This document shows positions 34,876 to 46,340 of a DNA stretch of 64,000 bases, one piece after another (position 1 is the stretch's first letter; every line of letters begins with the position of its first letter). Below the pieces are notes generated by a model, which made no database searches, was not told the origin of the DNA, and was given only the letters and a program-made list of their open reading frames with translations. Location: assembly GCA_963082975.1 (NCBI GenBank), contig OY720346.1, forward strand, positions 50,915,759 through 50,979,758, in the 5' to 3' direction. Source of the stretch: Labia minor (taxonomy: Eukaryota; Arthropoda; Insecta; Dermaptera; Spongiphoridae). The position numbers and the translations under genes are program-made.

Positions 34876-35746
34876 TCAAGTGTCTCCACTCGACTATCTC
34901 GCAAATTTGAATTGGATTAATTAACATATATTATACTTAAATTAAATTTAATTAATTAAATTATAAATTAAAATTAATAAATAATATGTATTAAACCTGC
35001 TCGTATTTGACTCTTTGTTGATGGCACCACTCACGTGCTGGCGCGTGATTTGCAATGTTAAAAAATTAATTCCAGAACTTTCAGCAATTCAATCAAGCTG
35101 AAATTTTATATATAGAAGAATATATATACAATTTTTAATCAAGTGAAAACATATGTCTTTATTTTTACGGTCACTTTAGAGTAGTGATCCTAAACCTGGG
35201 CGATATAGCGAGATCGACATCTTAAAGGGGGCGATTATTTGACATACGATTTTGGGGGGCGATAAGTTATTTTTGGGGGGCGAAATCATTTTCAACGCTA
35301 AAAAAATGTAAGATGATTTTTCGATCAGGTTCTTAAACTCGATTTGTCAATATCGCTCTACCTACCTTATATTAGGGATTATCATGCAATTTTTATCTGT
35401 TAAAATTTATAAGGGAGCGAATTATGAAGTGGTCCAAAAAGGTTGGAAAACACTACTTTAGAGGAAAAAAAACTCTTTGTGGTAGGTAATGACCAATGAC
35501 CCACTTTCGGATGAGCTACATTTCTCAAAAGTTAATAAAAATCTATGAATTTTGAATAATGCCCGTTTACAAAATTTCATTATTCTAGCTCAAACTGTGT
35601 TTGCGTAATCTTATCTACATACACACACATATATATATATATTAGAAAACCTTAGAAAAAATGACTCAGGGACCTTCAAAACATATAAAAACATCAAAAT
35701 CGAAAAGTTTCTTGATCGCAATACTATCTTTGGCGAGATAGTAAAA
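34876..35746 (-). mobile_element. R3 copy a, HINE-like, interrupted by a hAT MITE
   Basis: A full R3 in reverse orientation. Its 3' end shows the hairpin arms CACTC/GAGTG and the subterminal repeat ACTATCTCGC at 34893-34902; its 5' end is GGCGAGATAGTAAAAA near 35746. A hAT MITE (35182-35455) splits it. Without the MITE it is close to 600 bp. Confidence 0.7.
35182..35455 (+). mobile_element. hAT-like MITE with perfect 8-bp target duplication
   Basis: 274 bp from TAGTGATCCTAAACCTGGG to GGTTGGAAAACACTA (imperfect inverted ends), flanked by CTTTAGAG at 35174-35181 and 35456-35463. G-rich internal words GGGGGGCGA repeat. Non-coding and nested in R3. The perfect duplication indicates a fairly young insertion. 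Confidence 0.9.
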
Positions 35747-36645
35747 ATGAATTTATCAAAAAAAAAAAATGAGAAATGGATGTAATGTGTGGTTTGGTAT
35801 GTTCTAAGAAAAAAGAAAAAAAAATCTAGTATGGTATATTAGCAATTCATTTCGATAAGAGGACAAGATCCTCTTGAGAGTCGTTCGACGATCATCCGAG
35901 ACGACCAGCCAACCAGACATTCAGCTCGTCTCTTATGACCCTTGAGTACAACTATACTAGTTAAGTAACTCACTTATTGTAGGAATGAATGTACTGCACC
36001 ATTGGGAGATACTTAAAAGAAAATCAAATAAAAATCATATTTCAAGGATCGGGAAGGTATATTTGGTCCTTCTAAACTTCTACATTCCCATTTCAATAAT
36101 AATTACATAAAATAACTTATTTTTCAAAAGCTGATTATAATAATAATAATAGGAGTATTATATAAATAATGTAATAATATATTTATAAATTAATAGAAAT
36201 TTTATCTCTCCAAGGGATCAGAAAATTGAATCGAGGGCTTCACCCACTCCAATTTGTCCAACACTTCAAATCATATCGAAAATATCCATATCCAACGACT
36301 CACCCTTCCCATATCACTCCCCGTTGAGTATCGAGGTGAGTCGATTATTAATAAATGATTCATTTCAGTTTGTAGCTAAAATAATGGCTCTGATCCATTT
36401 TCGAAAATGGGAAACATTTTCAATGAGGAGAAAAGCTTTCCATCATATTGGACGGTCGTTTGTCGTCAACAAACCTACTTTTCAAGTACTGCGCTGAGTT
36501 CACTTTAATATATATATATAAAGCTAATATATTTTTTATATACATATACAAAATGATATGCAGATAGGAAACATTTCTAAAAAGCAATTTAATAGAAAAA
36601 ATGAATAATTGTTAATATGATGAAAATAATTCTTGGGATTATAAT
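35747..36645. other. spacer with one balanced patch
   Basis: 35855-36000 is less AT-rich and includes a small hairpin (AAGAGGA, CAAGA, TCCTCTT; 35857-35875). 36220-36480 is also balanced. No copies or domains recognised. Confidence 0.4.
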
Positions 36646-36647
36646 TA

Positions 36648-37154
36648 CGAGGGCAGGTCAATAAGTCCGTGTTTTTTTTTGAATTTTCCATCTTAAATGA
36701 TATGGCAACACTGCTCCTGTCAGCATGCAACTATGAGCAAACCTCTGTGAAAATTTGAACCAGCTGGGTCTTTTAGTTTTTGTTTGACATCTATTAACTA
36801 ATACCTTGTGATCTAAGAGGAAAATTGAAAAAGTGAGTTTCGATGAAAATCAATGAATTGGGATATGAATTGCTCCCTCATTCATCCTATACTCCGGATT
36901 TAGAACCGAGTGACTATTTCTTGTTTCCAATCCTGAAGAAATGGCTCGACAGGAAGTGATTTGACTCCAACGATGAAATCATCTCACAAACAAATCTATT
37001 TTGATGTCCTCGACAAATCTTTTTTTTTTTGAAAGGATAAACTTTGGACGAAGTGTATAGAGCTCAAAGGAGATTACGTTGAAAAATAAAATAATTTTTT
37101 ATCCATAAACAGGTATTTCATTCAAAAAGTCACAGACTTATTGATCTGCCTTCG
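36648..37154 (+). mobile_element. mariner transposon, internally deleted (copy M2)
   Basis: 507 bp between TA dinucleotides (36646-36647, 37155-37156). The inverted ends of 24 bases (starting CGAGGGCAGGTCAATAAGTC and CGAAGGCAGATCAATAAGTC) differ at three positions. It is the same family as copy M1 but with a different internal deletion. Confidence 0.9.
36823..37089 (+). pseudogene. mariner transposase remnant
   Basis: The initiator is lost (ATT where M1 has ATG). A few N-terminal codons lead straight into the C-terminal third, with the Tyr-Thr-Pro-Asp-Leu-Glu-Pro-Ser-Asp block carrying the last catalytic Asp of DD34D, then Leu-Phe-Pro-Ile-Leu-Lys-Lys-Trp. There is an in-frame stop after it, a frameshift near 37000 and the family C-terminus with stop at 37087-37089. 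Not functional. Confidence 0.85.
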
Positions 37155-37156
37155 TA

Positions 37157-37918
37157 TAATAAATAAAGACGATATTTTGAGTTGAATAAAAAGTATAGAT
37201 AGTTTCGCGATGAGTTTATCTCTAGGAAGTCTGTAAATCTTTGAATACGTCTCCTAGCCCTTTATCCCTCGTGTGACATTGATGATCCCTTAACCCAATA
37301 AGTAGGAAGCAAAGGACTTTTCGTCCATTAATTAGACATTCCACCTGTAACTATTAAATGGAGAAAAATATTATAACCATTATAATAGAAATTGAAATTA
37401 AATCTAAAAATATTATATTTCAATAAAACTATGTTTATTTTTTGTTAATATTAATAAAGAGAAGCATGATTAATTTACATTCAACAGTTGGATTAAATTT
37501 TCAAAGAGAAGAAAAATTATTTAAAATTGTGTATTAATAATAATTAAGGGTGATAATTAAAAGTTTTATTAAATTAAAATAATATATATATATTTATATA
37601 TTGCTAAAAAGTTAAGAAAAAGATTAAGTCAAGCATAATAATTGGTATAAATTATTTTTATTTTCGATTATAATAATTGGATAAAGTGATTAAAAGCAGA
37701 TAAACTTTTGTAGAAACTTTAATAGAAAAGAAATTTTATGGATTATGGAAAGATCAAAGGGGAGCGATTATGATAAAATATGACAAATTCAAAAACAATT
37801 GATCAGAATAAAACAATTTTTTTGTATAAATTAGAATAAATTATATATAATAATCAATTTTATTGAAAATTAATTGATTAGGTAAGTCAAGAAGAGAATT
37901 GAGGTGTGAGAAAGTGAA
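37157..37918. other. AT-rich spacer
   Basis: No gene seen. Confidence 0.5.
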
Positions 37919-38205
37919 AGATAAATAGAGAGAGAGTAAGCTGGTTTCAACGTAAATGATCGGATTTGGGTGAATAGAAATTAATTAAAAGGATTAAAAA
38001 TATTCTCATTGATATTAATATGATTTATAATATTGACAAATGAAAATAAAAATAATTAATGAAATATTTAGTACTTTATATATTAATATGAAATGTGCAT
38101 TAAATATATATGTATAATTCATTCAGGTGTAAAGTGAGAAATATTAATGAAATAAATTAAAATAAATTATTAAAAATTATTTACAAAATTATACTAGTTA
38201 TTACA
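37919..38205 (+). repeat. R7 dispersed AT-rich repeat, copy 2
   Basis: Partner of 21866-22153. The match begins in a GA-rich edge and ends near TATACTAGTTATT. It lies 70 bp left of R1 copy C. Confidence 0.7.
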
Positions 38206-38275
38206 ATTTTAAAAAAATAAAATAAACTTCTTTAAAAAATATTATATGTACCAATATTTAATTCATAATTTAAAT

Positions 38276-38909
38276 AAGTTGACCTGTGGCCAGGTCCGAA
38301 CCGACCGACGGTTTGAAATAAATTAATTTCCAGCTACAGAAACAATTTCAAATAATTTTAATATATCTATTAATGTAAAAACAGATATGGATATAACATA
38401 AATATTTTTAATTTAATTTTATTTATAATATATAGCTGAAGTAGCCGGCGTTGTCGGCGTTACCCGAGGCTGTGACGTCATGAAGGGCTGGGTGACGTCA
38501 TATAATTTTAAATTAAGAAAAACAATGAAGATGATTTTTCCCGAGGATAAAACCAATACATTCCTGGTGATATGTAAAAAAATCTCCTTATGTGAAATTT
38601 GGTGCGAAAATAACCCTTCCCTTCTTATCGTCGATCGCTAATACTACCACTTCCGGTTTCCGGATTTGCACCAAAAGTTGATCAATTCATCCCACTGATG
38701 CATTAAGTAAATATACCAAATTTCATCAAAATCTGTTAAGCCGTTCAGGCTGTACACATCTATACGGACGGACAGACGGACGGACAGACATCATGCTAAA
38801 AATACTTTTTTCTGTTAAGAAAATGCATGATTCGTGGAGATATGTAAAAATCTCCACATGAGAAATTTGGTGTGAAAACAATACCTCCCTTACTATCGTC
38901 GGTCGGTAA
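38276..38909 (-). mobile_element. R1 copy C, HINE-like non-autonomous element
   Basis: A full copy in reverse orientation: AAGTTGACCTGTGGCCAGGTC at the 3' end, CGTCGGTCGGTAA at the 5' end. It differs from the others by an inserted GC-rich word near 38438-38462 (GTAGCCGGCGTTGTCGGCGT) and a short deletion near 38560. Confidence 0.7.
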
Positions 38910-39567
38910 AAAAGAAATCAATAAACGAGATATTATATTAAGTTAAATAATAATTTAGTATAATTTGGGTATTTGAGCCTCGATACAATTTGTAAATGAT
39001 CTACAAAGATAGACGGTGAAAATGCGAGTATAATTAGCAAAGATCGGTAGCACCCACTTAGAAAAATGGAGTGTGAGGTCTCCTTACATCAACCTCTGAT
39101 TTATCTTATCTTATTATACTAGCAAAAATTGTATATTTATTTGTAAATGGGATCTATTAAATCGAAACATTCACATTTCTCCAAGTCTCCCTTCATACAT
39201 TCTCCACACATATTAAAAACTTACTTGAAAATCCCATTATGAGATCAAAATTAAAATTATATTTTCATATAATCTTAAAAATTAAAAAAGGTAATAATAG
39301 TCCAAATGTTAAATAAGTTAAAAAGAACAATATAGAAAAATAAAAATATAAATATTATAAACATTATTTGTATTGTACTCTTGTCTATGCGGAATGACAA
39401 AATTCACATATAAAATTTTAAGAAATTAATTTCTGAGATATGCAAGAATATTGTGATGTAGTTTTATCGAAATCGTTTCAGCCAATTTTGAAATACCAAT
39501 CATTTGTAATTCACCTTTTAAAAACTAATTGAAGTATATAACTATAAATGTGTTTATCAATATGAAT
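38910..39567. other. spacer between two R1 copies
   Basis: No gene. A balanced patch lies at 38985-39110. Confidence 0.5.
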
Positions 39568-40205
39568 AAGTTGACCTGTGTCCATGTCCGAACCGACCGA
39601 CGGTGTGAAGTAAATTAATTTCCTGCTACAGAAACAATTTCAAATAATTTAAATATATCTATTAATGTAATAAAAAACAGATATAAATATAACATAAATA
39701 TTTTTAATTTTATTTTATTTATAATATATATGCAAGACCAGGCTGTGACGTCATGAATGGTTGGATGACGTCATATAATTTTAAATTGACAAAAAACTAA
39801 TAAAGATGATTTTTCTCGAGGATAAAACCAATAGAAAGTGCATGATTCGTGGTGATATGTAAAAAATCTCCTCATGTGAAATTTGGTATGAAAATAACCC
39901 TTCCCTTCCTATCATCGATCGCTAATACTACCACTTCCGGTTTCCGGATTTACACCAAAAGTTGATCAATTCATCCCACTGATGCATTAAGTAAATATAC
40001 CAAATTTCATCCAAATCGGTTGAGCCGTTCAGGCTGTACACATCTATACGGACGGACAGACGGACAGACGGACGGACGGACAGACATCATGCTAAAAATA
40101 CTTTTTTCTGTTTAGAAAATGCATGATTCGTGGAGATATGTAAAAATCTCCACATGTGAAATTTGGTGTGAAAACAATACCTCCCTTACTATCGTCGGTC
40201 GGTAA
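39568..40205 (-). mobile_element. R1 copy D, HINE-like non-autonomous element
   Basis: A full copy, same orientation as copy C and 660 bp from it. The 3' hairpin is weakened by changes (ACCTGTGTCCATGT). The microsatellite (GGAC/AGAC units) spans 40050-40085. Confidence 0.7.
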
Positions 40206-40654
40206 AAATGTTAGTATAATCATAATTAATAAATATATTCATAGAGAAAGTTTATTAAATGAATAACTATGATTAATTAATATTTATAATTAAAAAGGGA
40301 TTATTAGTGGGTATTATACAATATAATAGTTGTGAATTACCTGTTAGAACGTTCACTCAGCCATTTTCGCGTTTTTTTTATTCACTGTTTAATGAATACT
40401 AGAAATGAAATGTTTTTATTTTATTTTAATTTATTTTAATTATTTTAATCTTATTTTTCAAAGAATTGGCCGAGATTGCTTTTCGCTTTTCAATGAAATA
40501 AGATAAACAATGAAATTATTCTGGCCGGCCCCGTTTACCTCCTGCATTTAGAAAATATATACTATCTTTTATTTATTAATAATTAAATTGATAAAGAAAA
40601 TATTTCTTTAATTTTTTTCATTTGAAAAAGATAATCAATATATTTATATATATA
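40206..40654. other. AT-rich spacer
   Basis: No gene seen. Confidence 0.5.
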
Positions 40655-41117
40655 GATAATAGATAATTTTTATAAAGAAAAATAGATCTGAATTGGTTTC
40701 AACTTCGGGGAAATCATCTTTGTTAGTTTTTTCTTAATTTAAAATAGGAATTTTAATATTAAAAAAATACACAAAAAATATTATAAATAAAATAAAATTA
40801 AAAATATTTATTTTATATCCACATGCCATACTTTTCTGTCTTTTAGTGCATTAATACGTACGTTTAAGGGCTGTATGTTTTATGACTATTTTTTTTTAAT
40901 TTATGTTCTTTTAAATTATTTGAAATTGTTTCATATATTTGGTCGTTTATTTATTTTAAATAATAATCTTAATCTTAAATATTCATAAGGAATATTTTTT
41001 TTACTATCTCGCCAGAGATAGTATTGCGATCACGAAGATTTTCGATGTTGAGATTTTGATGTTTTTATACGTTTTGAAGGTTCCTGAATCATTTTCACTA
41101 AGGTTGAGAAAAATGTC

Positions 41118-41149
<32 letters not shown>

Positions 41150-41690
41150 TGTGTATGTGTGTGTGTATGTGTGTGTGTATGTGTGTGTGTGTATGTATGT
41201 AGGCAAGATTACGCAAAAACGGTTTGAGCTAGAATGATGCAATTTGGTACATGAGCATTATTCAAAATTCATAGTTTTCTATCAACTTTTGAGAAATGTA
41301 GCTCAACCGGAAGAGGGTCATTACCTACAACGTTTTGATTTTTTTTCCTCTAAAGTGACCGTAAAAATAAAGATATATGTTTGATAATTTTTCACATGAT
41401 TAATAATTGTATAAAACTGCTATATATAGAATTTCAGCTTGATTGAATCGCTGAAAGTACCAGAATTAATTTTTTAACACTGCAAATATCACGCGCCAAC
41501 ACGTGCCATGGTGCCATCAATAAAAAACCAAACATGCGCTGGTTTAATATTTATTATTTATAATTTATAATTAATTAAATTTAATTTAAATATAATATAT
41601 TATGTTATTTAATCCAATTCAAATTGCGAGATAGTCGAGTGGAGACACTCCAGCTTATTTTTCAAGCGGCGGCTCGGTGAACCAAGTACT
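40655..41690 (+). mobile_element. R2 copy split by an R3 element
   Basis: R2 sequence runs 40655-41000, is interrupted by R3 copy b, and resumes at 41658-41690 with AAGCGGCGGCTCGGTGAACC. In the undisturbed copy at 15.1-15.6 kb these two parts are joined across a T-run, so the host site can be read directly. Confidence 0.75.
41001..41657 (+). mobile_element. R3 copy b, best-preserved HINE-like element
   Basis: 657 bp. The 5' end forms a hairpin ACTATCTC-GCCA-GAGATAGT. The 3' subterminal repeat GCGAGATAGT inverts the first ten bases. The 3' hairpin is GAGTG-GAGA-CACTC, followed by CAGCTTA. The internal GT microsatellite (about 41114-41196) is followed by the motif AACGGTTTGAGC and ATGCAATTTGGTA. 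Codes for nothing; two 70-codon open frames are the CA repeat read backwards. Confidence 0.75.
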
Positions 41691-43383
41691 CCATTCTTAT
41701 TGACCAATCACAGTGACTTTTTACTCTTTCTAGATTATTTTATTAATACAATCTAGAATTTTACAATCTAGATATTTTATTAATACAATTGATTATTTTC
41801 ACCCACTATTCCACATCTTTCCAATATAATCTCTTAAAATAATTAATATTTCTACATACATTTAATTAATATTAGCCATTTTCTTGTCATAATAAAAATC
41901 AAATAATAAATCAATTAAATTTGAACTTTCACCGATTTATTTTTGTTATGTTATAATCTATTTATTATTATATTTAAAAATTATATTATTTATCTCACCT
42001 TATAAGTACAATTAACTTTCTCTTCAAACATCCCATTTTCTTTATTAGTTTCTACCTCGTAACATGCAGAATCTTATTTACTCCCCATTTTATTAATTAC
42101 TTAATAAATTATTTTCTAATAACTTTACAAACTTTCATTTTACGACCTTTATATTACCTATACTTATCTACTTGTATTTACTTAAAAGTAATTACAATAA
42201 CTCTTTTATAAATATTAGTCAAAAATCATGTACTTAATCTGTAGTTAATTTTGTAGTATAATATTGTTTTATATTTATCTAAATATTAATATTATTTATA
42301 TGTATTCATTTTCTTTTATCATTTTTGAAAATTATAGTGAATTTTTTTTATAATTCTCTTTGAATTTCCAACTTTTTTATGATAATTTTAATGGTATTGT
42401 TGGAAACTCGCAAGAGGGCTGTTTATTTTCACATTATCAATGATAATAGATGTTTAGTACTAGTTTTAGGGTACAAGTTGAACTTACCTCTTAAGTGTTG
42501 GAATGGGCTGTTGGGAGGTTGCCTCTAGAGCCCTCAAAAAAGGGGAGGCTGGGTGGAAAAGCAACAAAATCTTCGGGAATGTCGAGAGCACATGTGCCAA
42601 TGCCAGGCGGTTCTCATCGGTTAAGTTTGGATGACCCCCTCCACATTCTATTTCAATCCCTGCTAAAAAAGATACAAGTTGTCAATAGTGCAAAAATTTA
42701 GTAGCACAATTCTAAATAAACACAACCAATTTTTTTTCTTTTTTCTTTGAGAATTATGAATATCAATTTGATATACAAATCGTAGATTCAAGTTAAATTC
42801 AATCTATTTATATATACAGGGTGTATAAGAATTGGATTGCTTAGCGAAGTAAATCATTTCCAAAATCCATCCATTACCTTTGTCAATGTTTGTCCCATTG
42901 GTGGTCTTTTATATAACCACAGACCAATCCTCTAACTTTAACGTAGAACTGAGTTCATTTATATCAGTCATTTCCTGACAACTGAACTGAATGATGCAAA
43001 TGATAAGTATAAAGATTACATGGCAAAGGAAAAAAAAGAAAAGAAAATTGAACTAATAATATTACGGGAATTTCTATAATAATAGTAATAATTTTTTTAG
43101 TTATATTGTAATTATAATTATAGATTAAACTAACCAACCAAATTACAATTAATAAAAAAAACAAATTTAAGATATTTTTTCTATTTGATAAATGGATATT
43201 ATTTATAAATGCTAATTCGAGTTTCTAATTAAAATATTTATTTAGTTTCAAGTGATATATACATCAGCATGTTAGTAGTTTACTTGAAAAGGATTCTTGA
43301 GTAGTCAGCTAGTTTTCTAGCTGGAAATGCTTTTATCTTATCAAGCATTTTCTCTTTATCTCTTTCTCTCTTTCTCTCTCTCT

Positions 43384-43424
<41 letters not shown>

Positions 43425-43593
43425 GTTTCCCAATACTAGAAGAAAAAGAAAGTCTCTCAAGATTTGTTGGAGCTTATAAATTACATCATTACTTTGTTTT
43501 ATTAATTTATAAATAAATATAATTAATAGAAGTTTAAAAAATGATTATTCTGAATTTTTTAAAATTTTAATTAAATAAATGAATAAAAAAAAA
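41691..43593. other. spacer
   Basis: 42490-42660 is GC-richer, with an open frame on the plus strand (42495-42701) but no domain. ACAGGGTGTATAAGAATTGG at 42828-42847 looks like a transposon end, but no partner was found. A TC/TA microsatellite lies at 43358-43418. Confidence 0.35.
43358..43418. repeat. compound (TC)n-(TA)n microsatellite
   Basis: Imperfect TC units lead into about 17 TA units. Confidence 0.85.
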
Positions 43594-43862
43594 CTTTTTA
43601 ATATACACACTTTTTAATCAAAAATGCCATCAATAATAGAAAATAAAATATTCATTAACCTTGGTTATTATCCTTTACATATGCCTAACAAAAAAAGCGT
43701 GGACGTATATGAACATAAGTAGCAGGTAAAGAATTTAATATTATTATATACGCACCACGCTTTTTTGTTGGGTATATGTAAAGGATAATATCCAAGGTTA
43801 ATGAATATTTTATTTTCTATTATTGATGGCATTTTTGAATAAAAAGTGTGTATATTAAAAAG
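43594..43862. mobile_element. R4 palindromic MITE
   Basis: Two arms of about 108 bases (starting CTTTTTAATATACACACTTT) are almost perfect reverse complements around a centre of about 50 bases. A half copy lies at 29744-29853. No target duplication could be fixed because the flanks are A/T runs. RNA from it would fold into one long hairpin. Confidence 0.85.
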
Positions 43863-43878
43863 CTAATTTATAAATTTT

Positions 43879-44353
43879 TACTATCTCTTCTAAGATAGTA
43901 TTGCGATCACGAAAATTTTAGATGTCGAGATTTGGATTGAAGGTCACTAAGGTTGAGAAAAATGCCTGTGTCTATGTGTGTATGTAAAAACGGTTTGAGC
44001 TAGAATAATGAAATTTGGTAAACGGAATTATTCAAAATTCGTAGTTTTCTATCAACTTTTGAGAAATGTAGCTCTTCCGGAAGAGGGTCATTACCTACCA
44101 CATTTCCATTATTTTTTCCTCTAAACTGACTAAATAGAATTTCAGCTTGATTGAATCACTGAAAGTACCGGAATTAATTTTTTAACACTGCAAATGCACG
44201 TGACGTGGTGACATCAACAAAGAGCCAAACACGTGCTGGTTTAATGAATACTATTTAGGTATTAATTTTAATTTATAATTTAATTAATTAAATTTAATTT
44301 AAATATATGTTAATTAATCCAATTCAAATTTGCGAGAGTGGAGACACCCCAGA
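43879..44353 (+). mobile_element. R3 copy c, internally shortened
   Basis: The 5' start TACTATCTCTTCTAAGATAG keeps the hairpin with a changed loop. The GT microsatellite is almost gone (short TGTGTGTATG), and pieces near the middle and 3' end are deleted. It ends GAGTGGAGACACCCCAGA. Confidence 0.7.
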
Positions 44354-44380
44354 TTTTTATTTTTATTATTTTTTTATTTT

Positions 44381-44576
44381 AATTCACAGAATTTAAAAAT
44401 CCGAATTTTGGAAAAATTCAAAATATTTATTTTTGGTTATTGCAGCGTCATCGACTTTCAATATTCATTTCAAATTTGAGCGAAATCGCTTAACTAGAAG
44501 TGGGCTAAAATCTAATTTCAAATTTTGAATATTACAGTCAGACAGAAAAATGAAGTTAATAAAAATCGTATAAAAC
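44381..44576 (-). repeat. R5 repeat copy b
   Basis: An uninterrupted counterpart of the 29.2-29.7 kb copy, in reverse orientation, 28 bases right of R3 copy c. Confidence 0.7.
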
Positions 44577-45852
44577 AATACTATTAACAACATTTTTACA
44601 AATTTTTAAATTTCAATTTGATTTTAATTTGTTTATGAATTACGTAATTTGAATTATTAATTATTATTATTAAATCTCTTGCGAATCTTAATTAAATTTG
44701 ATATTTCATATATTTTTATATAATTACAAGAAATATTACTATTACTCCTAATGAGTAATTAAAAAATAAGCAATTAAACATTCATACATTTCACTATCAT
44801 TTATATTAGCTATATATATTCATGTTATTATTGTTTTTTGCCTTAATTATTATATCTACTTTTACTACTTAAAACCTATATTAGTGTTTTAAAGTAAATT
44901 ACTTTTCTCTTAGTTCATTAAGTTTCTCCATCCTCCAGTTTTCGTTTAATAACTTCGTGTAAAACATAAATTCATCTATTCATTAACAGAACTTTTCTAC
45001 TCTATTTAATCTCAAAAAAATTATATAAAAGTATGTAATATAAATGTAGTTTATTTTCTATATACTATATATAAATACATTATTGTGGTATGATTGTAAA
45101 ATATCAAAACTTTAAGAATTTCTCTTTTGATTTGTTATTTATTTATTTTTTTATACTTGATTCTTCCCACTTGACTGACTTAACAATTTGATCTCAATAA
45201 TTTGTTAAAATCCGTGGAAATTAATGGAGTTGTGGTCTACAAGTTTACAGAAATTTATTCCAAGTACAAAATCTATCCATATAACATCCATTCAAAGAAC
45301 CTGTCTTGTATTCATGAATTATTTATTTACTAGTATTTGAAATAGCGAATGAATTATGTGAAAAACTACTTAACAAGATTTATTTATTCATTCCGGATTC
45401 AGAGACCAAAACGAAAACTAATAATAAATGGTCCATACTAAAAGAAAAATTATAGGATATTTAAAAGAGAGAAAATTAATTCTAATCTGGTTTCTTTATT
45501 AATTTATTGATGTATCACACAAACGATTAGTTAGATCAGTTTGAGTACAAAAAAAAATATAATTAAAAATAAGAAATTAATTGAATAATATTAAACATTA
45601 ATAATAATAAAAGAACATAAAAAAATGAAAATATGATTAAAAAATCATAATATAAAACACAAAAAATAAATGAATTTAATTAAATTAATAAATAAATTAA
45701 TTGAATTAAAATTAAATTATGAAAAATTAAAATATATAATAAATATTGGATCTTGAGGAGTTAGTCCTTAGTGGAAGTAAGTCGAATTGTTAGTAGGGTA
45801 CAAAAGTATTTTTGATGGCTATTTGTGACATACAATATATAGTAGATAAGTA
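44577..45852. other. AT-rich spacer
   Basis: No gene seen. Confidence 0.5.
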
Positions 45853-46305
45853 AGTACCTGGTTCACCGAGCCACTGCTCGACCATTGAAAATATTATTCC
45901 TTATTATTGGTTTTGACTGGTAATATTAATACCTGCTTCATAGAACTGCCGTTCAAATAATTTAAAAGAAAATAAATAATTAAAAAAATCATAAAACTTA
46001 TAGCCCTTAAACTTAAGTATTAATGCACTGAAAGAGAGAAAAATATGGCCTGTGGATAAAACATAATATAATATATATTTCGCAATTTTATTTTATTTAT
46101 ATTTATAATTTTTTGATTTTAGGAACTATTGTTTGACGTAGTTGCTGACGTCATTTATATTTCCTATTTTAAATTAAGAAAAAACTAACCAAGATGATTT
46201 TTACCGAGGATGAAACCAATACAGATTGATTTTCCTTTATAAAAATTATCTATAGTGTGAATTTCAAAAAAATTTCCTCTAGCGGTTTAATATTCCAAAA
46301 ATACA
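45853..46305 (-). mobile_element. R2 copy
   Basis: A nearly complete reverse copy whose 3' end AGTACCTGGTTCACCGAGCC is intact. It ends beside a TA run at 46307-46329. Confidence 0.7.
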
Positions 46306-46340
46306 AATATATATATATATATATATATAGGATGTATATA

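Noticed and set aside
41004..41242. Two 70-codon open frames rich in Thr-His
   Set aside because: They are the R3 CA/GT microsatellite read on the minus strand in two frames.
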